Of a DNA stretch of 10,267 nucleotides, positions 1-6,329 are shown one piece after another (positions within the stretch are counted from its first letter, which is position 1; each line of letters starts with the position of its first letter). Both the position numbers and the translations under genes were made by a program. This DNA comes from CAYMRB01 sp964392615 (GTDB taxonomy: Bacteria; Planctomycetota; UBA8108). Under the pieces are notes generated by a model. It made no database searches and was not told the DNA's origin. It saw only the letters and a program-made list of their open reading frames with translations. The DNA is taken from positions 1-10,267 of the forward strand of contig CAYMRB010000370.1 of assembly GCA_964392615.1 (NCBI GenBank), given 5' to 3'.

Positions 1-439
1 TGAAGAGCGCGAAGACGAGGTTCACGACGGCCAAGCTTTCGGCGAACGGGGCAAACCACGGCGCGACGGCCGCCGCGGGCACGAGTGCGAGAATGGCCCA
101 GAAGCTCGCGGCGAGCGCGAGACTGACGAGCGGTCCCGCTATCGCGATCACGAACTCCTGGATCGGACGCTCCGGCATGCGCTCGAGGAAGGCGATGCCG
201 CCGATCGGCGTCAGCAGGATGTGCCGCGTCGGGATGCCGAAGCGCCGCGCCGCCAGCGAGTGACCGAGCTCGTGCAGGAGCAGACACGCGTAGATCGCGG
301 CCGCCAGCGCGACCAAGGCCATGACGCCGACCAGCGAGCCTCCGGAAAAGAAGGCGTACAGCAGGACGAACAGGAACAGCGTCCCATGCACGCGGACCGG
401 GATCCCGAAGGCGTCGAACAAGTGGTAAGAGCGAAACAC
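1..439 (-). CDS. M50 family (site-2-type) membrane metalloprotease, partial
   Basis: This is the N-terminal part (146 full codons) of a zinc-dependent intramembrane protease that runs off the left edge. The minus-strand frame starts at a GTG (437-439) preceded by a GGGAGGT ribosome-binding site about seven bases upstream. Visible features are a first membrane segment near residues 20-31, a second near 36-55 running into the zinc motif HELGH (H56, E57, H60), and a hydrophobic stretch AIAGPLVSLALA near 99-110 that matches the conserved GP segment after the active site. In this family E57 is the catalytic base, and a later Asp, not visible here, completes the metal site. M50B proteins of this type often carry C-terminal CBS domains; those would lie beyond the edge. 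The gene is divergent from the pst operon. Its substrate cannot be inferred. The family call is secure; the exact subfamily is not. Confidence 0.9.
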   Translation of the reverse strand, partial: MFRSYHLFDAFGIPVRVHGTLFLFVLLYAFFSGGSLVGVMALVALAAAIYACLLLHELGHSLAARRFGIPTRHILLTPIGGIAFLERMPERPIQEFVIAIAGPLVSLALAASFWAILALVPAAAVAPWFAPFAESLAVVNLVFALF

Positions 440-446
440 GGTGGAT

Positions 447-453
447 ACCTCCC
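447..453 (-). promoter_or_regulatory. Ribosome-binding site of the M50 protease
   Basis: On the minus strand GGGAGGT precedes the GTG at 437-439 by about seven bases. It fixes that GTG as the start; the next in-frame ATG would remove the first membrane segment. Confidence 0.7.
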
Positions 454-685
454 TGCTTGCCTCGTGGCCGCACCGATGCAAGCCGCCGGCCGCGGCGCGC
501 GTTCGGAGACGCCGCACCCCAGTCTGTCGTCCCGAAGCGCCCTCGACGCCAGAAAAAACGTCGCGGCCCCGAGAATCCACGCCTCGCCTGTCGGGGACGC
601 GCAGCGCGCGAGCTGCCAGATTGACAGCCAGGAGCACTTCGCCCGCGCTTCCGGCAGCCGTCGTGCGAACCTCCCGCGTCGCCCT

Positions 686-707
686 CTTCACCATTAATTC
701 ATGATGG
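686..707 (+). promoter_or_regulatory. PHO-box-like 11-base direct repeat upstream of pstS
   Basis: Two adjacent 11-base units, CTTCACCATTA and ATTCATGATGG, place TTCA at 687-690 and again exactly 11 bases later at 698-701. PhoB/PhoP boxes are direct repeats with 11-base spacing, and actinobacterial boxes have a GTTCACC core close to the first unit. The site lies in the AT-richer patch about 140 bases before the pstS start. The position and spacing suit a phosphate-starvation activator. Only the first unit is a good match and the motif is short, so this is a candidate. Confidence 0.4.
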
Positions 708-789
708 CCACATACGCCCATCACCACACCCCTGTAGGTTCCCTCGCTCGTTCTCCATGAGCTCTCACGAGTCGAGATCGAGCCGATGC

Positions 790-807
790 CTCGGCAACGC
801 TGCCGAG
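790..807 (+). other. Short GC hairpin in the pstS leader
   Basis: CTCGGCA (790-796) and TGCCGAG (801-807) are perfect complements around the loop ACGC, giving a 7-bp stem 38 bases upstream of the pstS start codon. If the transcript begins near the PHO-box-like site, the stem lies in the untranslated leader. No poly-U tract follows, so it is not a terminator. The sequence does not match a riboswitch class that I recognise. Confidence 0.35.
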
Positions 808-833
808 AGACCGGCACAACGAGTGGATCCATC

Positions 834-839
834 AGGAGG
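834..839 (+). promoter_or_regulatory. Ribosome-binding site of pstS
   Basis: AGGAGG is six bases before the ATG at 846. It selects that ATG over the upstream in-frame ATG at 786, and this choice gives a proper lipoprotein signal peptide. Confidence 0.85.
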
Positions 840-845
840 TTCTCG

Positions 846-1760
846 ATGTCGCCCACCCGGGTCACCCTGTCTGTCGCCATGGCGCTCTGTGCTGCCTCGC
901 TGCTCGCTTCCTGCACTCAGGGGATGAACGCAGGCGAAACAGCAGGCGATGAGATCGTGCTCATCAACCGTCAGAACAGCTCGGGAACGTACAAGTACTT
1001 CCAGGAGACTGTCCTCGACAAGAACGACTTCAAGGCGAACACGAAGGATCAGTCGGGCTCCCAGGCTGTTGTCGATCTCGTCGGCACGATGCCGCTCGCG
1101 ATCGGCTACAGCGGCATGGGCTACAAGACCGACGCGGTCAAGTTCCTGAAGGTCTCGACGGAGAAGGGCGGCGAGGCTCAGCGCCCGACCGTCGCGAACG
1201 CGCAAAGCGGCGCCTACCCGATCACGCGCCCGCTGCAGATCTACACGAAGGGCCAGCCCGAGGGCCCGATCGCTCACTACGTGCAGTGGATGCTCTCGGA
1301 AGAGGGCCAGAAGATCGTCGCGGACAAGGGCTACGTGCCGCTTCCCCCGCAACCGATCACCGCTGCCGATCCGACCGAAGCGGCGTCGTTCCAGGTGACG
1401 GGCTCGGACACGATGGTCCAGCTCGCCCAGGCGTGGGCCGCGGCCTACAACAAGAAGTACCCGCAGGTCAAGGTGCAGGTCTCCGGCGGCGGCTCCGGCG
1501 GCGGGATCACGGCCATGATGGAGGGCACGGTCGATATCGCGAACGCCAGCCGCAAGATGAAGGCCTCCGAGATGGCGAAGGCGCAGCAGAAGGGCATCGA
1601 GCCGATCGAGTTCGAGGTCGGCAAGGACGCGCTGGCGGTCTACGTCCACAAGGACAACCCTCTCGACGAGATCTGCATTCCCGAGCTCGCCGAGATCTAC
1701 GCCGAAGGCGGCAAGATCTCTCTCTGGCAGCAGATCACCGGCTACCCGCAGAAGCAGTAG
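846..1760 (+). CDS. pstS: Phosphate-binding lipoprotein PstS, circularly permuted
   Basis: This is the solute-binding protein of a phosphate ABC importer (304 aa). A signal peptide with lipobox LAS-C (C23) anchors it outside the cytoplasmic membrane. The family parts are all present but in swapped order. Residues 36-168 correspond to the usual C-terminal half: RQNSSGTY (42-49), AIGYSGMGY (85-93), AYPITRPL (123-130), and EGQKIVADKGYVPL near 153-166. A linker rich in Pro and Ala (about 167-182) follows. Residues 183-304 correspond to the usual N-terminal half: TGSDTM (185-190), GGGSGGGI (214-221), TVDIANASR (228-236), DALAVYVHKDNP (261-272), then KISLW just before the stop. Phosphate ligands expected from PstS structures (Thr after GSD, the Gly/Ser loop, DIANASR, R..SSGT) all have counterparts. 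The frame is continuous. The gene leads the operon and a large hairpin follows it. Family call is firm; the permutation is read by eye from motif order. Confidence 0.93.
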   Translation: MSPTRVTLSVAMALCAASLLASCTQGMNAGETAGDEIVLINRQNSSGTYKYFQETVLDKNDFKANTKDQSGSQAVVDLVGTMPLAIGYSGMGYKTDAVKFLKVSTEKGGEAQRPTVANAQSGAYPITRPLQIYTKGQPEGPIAHYVQWMLSEEGQKIVADKGYVPLPPQPITAADPTEAASFQVTGSDTMVQLAQAWAAAYNKKYPQVKVQVSGGGSGGGITAMMEGTVDIANASRKMKASEMAKAQQKGIEPIEFEVGKDALAVYVHKDNPLDEICIPELAEIYAEGGKISLWQQITGYPQKQ

Positions 1761-1766
1761 TCCCGT

Positions 1767-1815
1767 TCGAGCGAGACGCACGGCCGCGAAGCAACGCGGC
1801 GTGCGTCCCGCTCGA
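1767..1815 (+). other. Large intercistronic hairpin between pstS and pstC
   Basis: Bases 1767-1788 pair with 1795-1815 around a six-base loop (AAGCAA). By hand I count 20 base pairs, one A-C mismatch (1774/1808) and one bulged G (1783). The hairpin starts six bases after the pstS stop. The next 15 bases on the plus strand are moderately T-rich (TGTCGTGTTCGTGT) but not a clean U tract. Such a structure can protect the upstream pstS mRNA from 3' exonucleases or partly terminate transcription, which would make more binding protein than permease. It fits partial attenuation better than a full stop, because pstC has no other obvious promoter. Confidence 0.75.
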
Positions 1816-1858
1816 TGTCGTGTTCGTGTAGTCCCCCCCGCAAGCGAGCGCGCGACGC

Positions 1859-3052
1859 GTGATCCGATTCCTCGACAGATTCGAGAAGGTCATCGAGACG
1901 CTGATCCGCCTCAGCGGCTGGAGCGCGATCTTCTTCGTGTTCTGCATCTTCGTCTTCATCTTCAAGGAAGGCGGACCGTTCCTGTGGAACGCGGTCGAGT
2001 ACTCGACGGGCGACCGCGAGTACCCGGCAACGGTGGACCGACCGGCGCAGACCCTGCCGGCGATCGTCTTCGAGGAGATGCCCTACGACGTCCCGGAGGA
2101 CACCTTCCTCGAGAGGATCACGACGGCTGGCGCTGACGGACGCATCGCCGGCTACCGCGATATTCGGATCGAGTCGGACGACGGCGAGGAAGGCACGGGA
2201 CAAGTCCTCTACGTCGTCTACTTCGAGCCGGGAACCGACCTCGAGAAGGCCCACGGCCAGCTTGTCGAGGTCTACCCCCTGCGCGAAGACAAGAGCCATG
2301 TGAAGGAGTTCTTCGCGAGCAAGCAGTGGAAGCCGACCTCGGAGAAGCGCAGGGTCTTCGGCATCGTCACGCTGGTTGTCGGCACGCTGTCGGTGACCGT
2401 CTTGGCAATCCTTATCGCCGTGCCCTTCAGCCTCGGCGCTGCGATCTTCGTGTCGGAGTTCTGCTCCGGCAAGCTCAAGGAGACCCTGAAGGTCCTGATC
2501 GAGCTGCTCGCGGCGATCCCATCCGTCGTGTGGGGCTTCATCGGCTACACGATTCTCAACGTCGTGATCATGCAGATCACGGGCTTGAACTCGGGCCTGA
2601 ACCTCCTCAACGGCGGGTTGGTGCTGGCGCTGATGAGCGCGCCGATCATCGTCTCGCTCTCCGAGGACGCGCTGAAAGCCGTGCCTGACTCGTACCGCGA
2701 GGCGGCCGTAGCGCTCGGCGCAAGTCGCTGGCAGATGATCTACAAGGTCCTGCTACCCGCCGCGAAGAACGGTTTGCTCGCCGCGGTGCTGCTCGGCGTC
2801 GGACGCGCGATCGGCGAGACGATGGCGGTCCTCATGGTCACGGGACATCAGGCGACCATACCGGGCAGCTTCTTCGACTCGGTGCGAACGATGACCGCAA
2901 CGATCGCGGCGGAGATGGGCGAAACGTCGCAGGGCGATGGACACTACCGCGCGCTGTTCCTGATCGGGATCGTGCTAATGATCTTCACGTTCGTCATCAA
3001 CTTCACGGCCGACCTGATCGTGAAGGGAATCCGGGGGAGGGAGAATGCCTGA
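1859..3052 (+). CDS. pstC: Phosphate ABC transporter permease PstC with extra extracytoplasmic segment
   Basis: This is one of the two membrane subunits that form the phosphate channel (397 aa). The start is a GTG (1859); no strong Shine-Dalgarno precedes it, but the first membrane segment (about 22-35, IFFVFCIFVFIF) sits where PstC expects it. FGIVTLVVGTLSVTVL (167-182) opens the conserved permease core, IPSVVWGFIGY is at 220-230, and the EAA loop that docks on the ATPase is SYREAAVALGASRW (278-291). GRAIGETMAVLMVTG and a last membrane helix follow. The protein is longer than the E. coli PstC (319 aa). Most of the excess is an acidic soluble stretch at about residues 44-147 between the first membrane helix and the core, predicted to lie outside the membrane. 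Its 3' end overlaps pstA by eight bases, so the two are likely translated together. Confidence 0.93.
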   Translation: MIRFLDRFEKVIETLIRLSGWSAIFFVFCIFVFIFKEGGPFLWNAVEYSTGDREYPATVDRPAQTLPAIVFEEMPYDVPEDTFLERITTAGADGRIAGYRDIRIESDDGEEGTGQVLYVVYFEPGTDLEKAHGQLVEVYPLREDKSHVKEFFASKQWKPTSEKRRVFGIVTLVVGTLSVTVLAILIAVPFSLGAAIFVSEFCSGKLKETLKVLIELLAAIPSVVWGFIGYTILNVVIMQITGLNSGLNLLNGGLVLALMSAPIIVSLSEDALKAVPDSYREAAVALGASRWQMIYKVLLPAAKNGLLAAVLLGVGRAIGETMAVLMVTGHQATIPGSFFDSVRTMTATIAAEMGETSQGDGHYRALFLIGIVLMIFTFVINFTADLIVKGIRGRENA

Positions 3053-3986
3053 TCCGAGCCCCGCAGCGGCAACCGCCGGCGCCGAACGCGAGGTGTTCGC
3101 CGCGACGGAGAACACGCTCCGCAAGACGCGCTTCGAGAACCGGGTCAGGGGAATCCTGGCCACGGGGACCGTCCTCTTGATCCTGCCCCTCATCGGCATC
3201 GTCATCACGCTGATCGTGAAGGCCTTCCCGATCCTGGGTATCGATTTCCTGTGGCAGAACCCCGGCGAGGACATGGTCTCCGGCGGCATCTGGGCGCCGC
3301 TGATCGGGACGTTCTACATCGTCTTCTTCTCGCTGCTGGTCGCCGCGCCGGTCGGAATCCTGGCCGGTGTCTACCTCAACGAGTACGCGCCGGACAATTG
3401 GTTCACGCGCATCGTCAGCCTGGGCGTGGTCAACCTGGCCGGAGTCCCCAGTATCGTCCACGGCCTCTTCGGCTACGGCGCCCTGGTGATCTTCATGGGG
3501 TGGGACCGCTGCATCCTCGCGGCGTCGGTCACGATCGCCATCATGACGATGCCCGTCATCATCACGGCGACGCGTGAAGCGCTCGCCGCGGTGCCGATGT
3601 CGTTCCGAGAGGCGTGCTGGAACATGGGCGCGACGCGCTGGCAGACGATCCGCTCGGTCGTGCTGCCGAACTCCGTGAGCGGCATCCTCACGGGCGTCAT
3701 TCTCGAAGTCTCCCGCGCCGCGGGCGAGACGGCGCCGATTCTCTTCACTGGCGCAGCGTACTTCATGCCCGTCTCCGACGACGGCTGGGGGAAGGTCTTC
3801 CCCTACTCGCCGGGCGATCAGTGCATGGCGCTCTCCTACCACCTGTACACGTTGAGCAAGCAGGTCGCGAACGTACCGCCGGAGCTCAAGTACGGCACGG
3901 CTGTCGTGTTGATCGGGCTCGTCCTTCTCGTCAACACGACGTCGATCAGCTTGCGCGTCTACCTCCGATCGCGAAAGAAATGGTGA
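3045..3986 (+). CDS. pstA: Phosphate ABC transporter permease PstA
   Basis: This is the second channel-forming membrane subunit (313 aa), partner of PstC. The ATG at 3045 overlaps the pstC stop by eight bases and follows a purine-rich GGGGGAGGGAGA tract that serves as ribosome-binding site. A soluble N-terminus of about 35 residues precedes the first helix (about 38-58). SGGIWAPLIGT (79-89), the conserved start of the PstA core, is followed by GVPSIVHGLFGYGALV (133-148) and the ATPase-docking EAA loop SFREACWNMGATRW (186-199), where the usual second Ala is Cys. RAAGETAPILFTGAAYF is the PstA signature region. The last helix ends in a basic tail. The stop codon TGA (3984-3986) shares one base with the next start. 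Length is ordinary for PstA. Confidence 0.95.
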   Translation: MPDPSPAAATAGAEREVFAATENTLRKTRFENRVRGILATGTVLLILPLIGIVITLIVKAFPILGIDFLWQNPGEDMVSGGIWAPLIGTFYIVFFSLLVAAPVGILAGVYLNEYAPDNWFTRIVSLGVVNLAGVPSIVHGLFGYGALVIFMGWDRCILAASVTIAIMTMPVIITATREALAAVPMSFREACWNMGATRWQTIRSVVLPNSVSGILTGVILEVSRAAGETAPILFTGAAYFMPVSDDGWGKVFPYSPGDQCMALSYHLYTLSKQVANVPPELKYGTAVVLIGLVLLVNTTSISLRVYLRSRKKW

Positions 3987-4774
3987 TGTCCGACGTGACG
4001 GGAAACGACAACGGCTCGAGGCGGGCCAAGATCTCCTTTCGCGACGTCCGCGTACACTACGACGACAAGGTCGCTCTCGAGGGGGTCAACCTCGAGATTC
4101 CCGAGAAGTCGATCTTCGGCGTCATCGGACCCGCGAACTCCGGCAAGACGACGTTCCTGAAGTGCATCAACCGGACCATCGACTTCGTGACGATTTCGCA
4201 GGTCCGAGGCGAAGTCTGCGTCGACGGAGTCGACGTCCGCAAGATGAGCAACGTATACAAACTCCGCCGGCGCATCGGCATGGTCTTTCCGCTGCCGGTC
4301 GGCTTGCCGTTCTCGATCTACGATAACGTCGCGTACGCGCCGCGCATGTCCGGCATGCGGAACAAAAGCCAACTGGACGAGCTCGTCGAACGGTGTCTCC
4401 GCCAGGCGGCGCTGTGGGACGAGGTGAAGGACCGGATGAAGCAGCTCGGCACGAAGCTGTCCGGCGGCCAACAACAGCGGCTGACGATCGCGCGAGCCCT
4501 GTCGCACCAGCCAGAGATCCTGTGCCTCGACGAGTTCTCGATCGCGGTCGATCCCGTCACGACGATGAAGATCGAGGATGTCCTCGTCGAGCTGAAGAAG
4601 GACATCACGATCATCCTGGTCACCAACCTCGTCCAGCAGGCGCGCAGGCTGTCGGAGAAGGTCGCCTTCTTCAACGCGTCGCAGCTCGTCGAGGTCGACG
4701 ACGCGGAGGTGATCTTCTCCGAGGAGCCCGCCCAGAAGTTGACGTTCGATTACGTGAGAGGCCACTTCGGATGA
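3986..4774 (+). CDS. pstB: PstB1: phosphate ABC transporter ATPase lacking Q-loop Gln and switch His
   Basis: This is a cytoplasmic nucleotide-binding subunit of PstB type (262 aa). The start chosen is the ATG at 3986, sharing one base with the pstA stop (TGATG) and preceded at eight bases by GAAAG; an in-frame ATG at 3980 is possible. Visible motifs are an A-loop Tyr (Y25), Walker A GPANSGKT (48-55), an intact signature LSGGQ (158-162), Walker B ILCLDE (178-183) with catalytic E183, and D-loop D189. Two key residues are lost. The Q-loop, normally MVFQ.P, reads MVFPLP (P102), and the H-loop, normally VTHNM, reads VTNLV (N214). The Pro after the Walker B Glu is Phe (F184). PstB hallmarks such as SIYDNVAYAPR confirm the subfamily. 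These losses predict poor hydrolysis at its own ATP site, while its LSGGQ can still complete a partner's site. The stop overlaps pstB2 by four bases (ATGA). Confidence 0.93.
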   Translation: MSDVTGNDNGSRRAKISFRDVRVHYDDKVALEGVNLEIPEKSIFGVIGPANSGKTTFLKCINRTIDFVTISQVRGEVCVDGVDVRKMSNVYKLRRRIGMVFPLPVGLPFSIYDNVAYAPRMSGMRNKSQLDELVERCLRQAALWDEVKDRMKQLGTKLSGGQQQRLTIARALSHQPEILCLDEFSIAVDPVTTMKIEDVLVELKKDITIILVTNLVQQARRLSEKVAFFNASQLVEVDDAEVIFSEEPAQKLTFDYVRGHFG

Positions 4775-5574
4775 GCGGCTCCCCGACGAACTCCGGCAGC
4801 GCAACTGGACTCGAGTACAGCATCGAGACGACGGATCTCAATCTCTGGTACGGGGACTTCCAGGCGCTCATGGACGTGACGGTGAAGATCCGACAGGGGA
4901 TCATCACCGGCCTGATCGGCCCGTCGGGATGCGGCAAGACGACGCTGCTGCGCTGTTTCAACCGGCTCAACGAGCGTTACGGCAACGTCACGACGACCGG
5001 CGCGATCGACATCCTCGGACGGAACATCTACGACCCGGGCGTCGCTCTCGAAGAGCTCCGAAAGAGCGTCGGGATGGTATTCCAACGGCCGAATCCTCTG
5101 CCGATCTCCATCTACCAGAACATCATCTTCGGACTTCGTGTCCACTCGCGCGGTCGCGAGGTCAGGAAGGCCGAGCTCGACGCACACGTCGAGAAGTCCC
5201 TGCGCCAGGTGTTCCTCTGGGACGAGTTCAAGGACAAGCTGAAGAACAAGGCGACGACTCTGACGCTCGAGCAGCAGCAGAAGCTGTGCATTGCGCGCCT
5301 CCTGCCGCTGAAGCCGAAGGTGATCCTCATGGACGAGCCGTGCTCGGCCCTCGACGCTGAGGGGACCGAGGCGATCGAGGACCTGATGGCGAGCCTGCGG
5401 GAGCACTACACGATCGTCATCGTCACGCACAACATGGCTCAAGCCCGGCGGGCCACCGACGAGTGCATCTACATGCTGATGGGCAAGCTCGTCGAGCACG
5501 GTCCGACGCTCGATCTCTTCCTGCGTCCGAAAGAGCAGGAGACCGAGATGTACGTGGAGGGTCGTTACGGGTAG
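4771..5574 (+). CDS. pstB: PstB2: phosphate ABC transporter ATPase with degenerate signature motif
   Basis: This is a second PstB-type ATPase (267 aa), starting at the ATG inside the ATGA overlap with pstB1. Intact motifs are A-loop Y27, Walker A GPSGCGKT (50-57), Q-loop MVFQRPNPLP with Q105, Walker B VILMDEP (184-190) with E189, D-loop SALD (D195), and H-loop IVTHNM with H220. The ABC signature, normally LSGGQQQRLCIARAL, reads LTLEQQQKLCIARLL (164-178), so LSGGQ is replaced by LTLEQ. The neighbouring QQQ, CIAR and PCSALD elements are typical of PstB, so this is a substitution inside an otherwise well-kept protein and not general decay. It is the last gene of the operon; the convergent glycosyltransferase ends 20 bases further on. 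No clear terminator lies between them and no phoU follows. Confidence 0.94.
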   Translation: MSGSPTNSGSATGLEYSIETTDLNLWYGDFQALMDVTVKIRQGIITGLIGPSGCGKTTLLRCFNRLNERYGNVTTTGAIDILGRNIYDPGVALEELRKSVGMVFQRPNPLPISIYQNIIFGLRVHSRGREVRKAELDAHVEKSLRQVFLWDEFKDKLKNKATTLTLEQQQKLCIARLLPLKPKVILMDEPCSALDAEGTEAIEDLMASLREHYTIVIVTHNMAQARRATDECIYMLMGKLVEHGPTLDLFLRPKEQETEMYVEGRYG

Positions 5575-5594
5575 CAGGCCGTCGAGACAGGGGG

Positions 5595-6230
5595 CTACTC
5601 GTTCACCTGCGCGTGGCGGTTCTTGCGAGCGCGTTTCTCGCGTGGCTCGTCCTTGACCAAGCTCCGATAGACGCGGTGGGCGCTCGCCTCGAGGTCGATC
5701 GTTTCCTCGATCGTGCCGACGTCGCCGGGAAGGACGGCGATGCGATCGCCAAGCCGCTTGACCAGCTTGCGGCCGCGCCGCCCTTCGACCTCGCTCTCCG
5801 CGGCGAGCACGAAGTCGAAGCGCCGTAGAGCGCGCGAATGGAGTGCGCCGAAGACCGAGACGTGAAAACCGTCGACCTCGAGCCCCAAGCACGTACTGAC
5901 GAGCCGGAACTCGCCCGGTGGAAACGTGCGGGACGCGACGAATGTCGACTTGTAGTCGTGCGTGTGAACGATGTCCACGCCAGCCTGACGCGCGCGCTCG
6001 CGCAGGTCGCGGTTGCGTGCACCGCTCAAGAACATCGGGTACTCGAGAACCCCGGCCTGGACGCCGGCTCGCCCGGCTTCGTCGATCAGCGCGATCTCCT
6101 CGGACTCCCTCGACACGAGGCAGCACAACGCCGCGTCATAGCCTCGATGCTGCGACCCTTCGAGCATCGGAAGGATGACGGACTCGGCCTTGTAGAGCTG
6201 TTTCGGACAGACGAGATGAAGAACGCGCAT
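5595..6230 (-). CDS. GT4-like glycosyltransferase, N-terminal domain only
   Basis: This 211-aa protein matches the N-terminal Rossmann-like, acceptor-binding half of GT-B glycosyltransferases of family 4. It opens with MRVLHLVCPKQLYKAESVIL, the first strand and loop of the fold, and carries GVDIVHTHDYKS (84-95), RLVSTCLG and RRFDFVLAAESEV at the expected spacing. Near residues 168-175 the family normally enters the second domain through a PNGVD-like turn. Here it reads LPGDVGTIEE, and the chain ends after a charged tail. The nucleotide-sugar-binding domain and its EX7E motif are absent, and only 20 bases separate the stop from pstB2, so there is no room for a shifted remainder. The ATG at 6230 was preferred over an upstream in-frame ATG because the fold begins there; its ribosome-binding site is weak. 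It may be a lone acceptor domain, a partner of another protein, or a gene remnant. Confidence 0.75.
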   Translation of the reverse strand: MRVLHLVCPKQLYKAESVILPMLEGSQHRGYDAALCCLVSRESEEIALIDEAGRAGVQAGVLEYPMFLSGARNRDLRERARQAGVDIVHTHDYKSTFVASRTFPPGEFRLVSTCLGLEVDGFHVSVFGALHSRALRRFDFVLAAESEVEGRRGRKLVKRLGDRIAVLPGDVGTIEETIDLEASAHRVYRSLVKDEPREKRARKNRHAQVNE

Positions 6231-6329
6231 GCTCCGGTTTCCGCCCCTCGAGGACTGACCCGTACGACTCGGCCTGGTGGCAATGTCTGTCGGAGTATAC
6301 ACGGGCGGTTGGCGTTTGCCGTACGCCGA

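Larger units (their letters stand above)
440..845. other. Divergent intergenic region between the M50 protease and pstS
   Basis: About 400 bases separate two divergent genes. Long open frames here on the plus strand read as Arg/Ala/Gln-rich low-complexity protein and look like non-coding shadows. The region holds the M50 ribosome-binding site, a PHO-box-like direct repeat (686-707), a leader hairpin (790-807) and the pstS ribosome-binding site (834-839). The only clearly AT-richer patch is about 690-705, which fits the control region of pstS. I could not place a convincing -35/-10 pair for either gene. Confidence 0.6.

Noticed and set aside
621..626. Perfect TTGACA on the plus strand, a possible -35 box for pstS
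   Set aside because: No -10-like hexamer lies 16-19 bases downstream; that stretch is GC-rich.
221..697. Plus-strand open frame of 158 codons at the left end
   Set aside because: It is antisense to the M50 protease over its first half, and its translation is Arg/Gln-rich without a recognisable domain or ribosome-binding site.
846..1760. PstS as two truncated pstS fragments joined by misassembly
   Set aside because: The signal peptide runs directly and in frame into the former C-terminal half, and a linker joins the two halves in frame. A random misjoin is unlikely to give both. It cannot be fully excluded without reads.
3986..4774. PstB1 as a decaying pseudogene
   Set aside because: The frame is complete, Walker A, LSGGQ and Walker B are intact, both junctions show translational overlap, and the losses are complementary to those of PstB2. 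This looks like specialisation.
5571..5598. GTAGC ... GCTAC inverted repeat between pstB2 and the glycosyltransferase as a shared terminator
   Set aside because: Only five base pairs with an 18-base loop and no T run on either strand.
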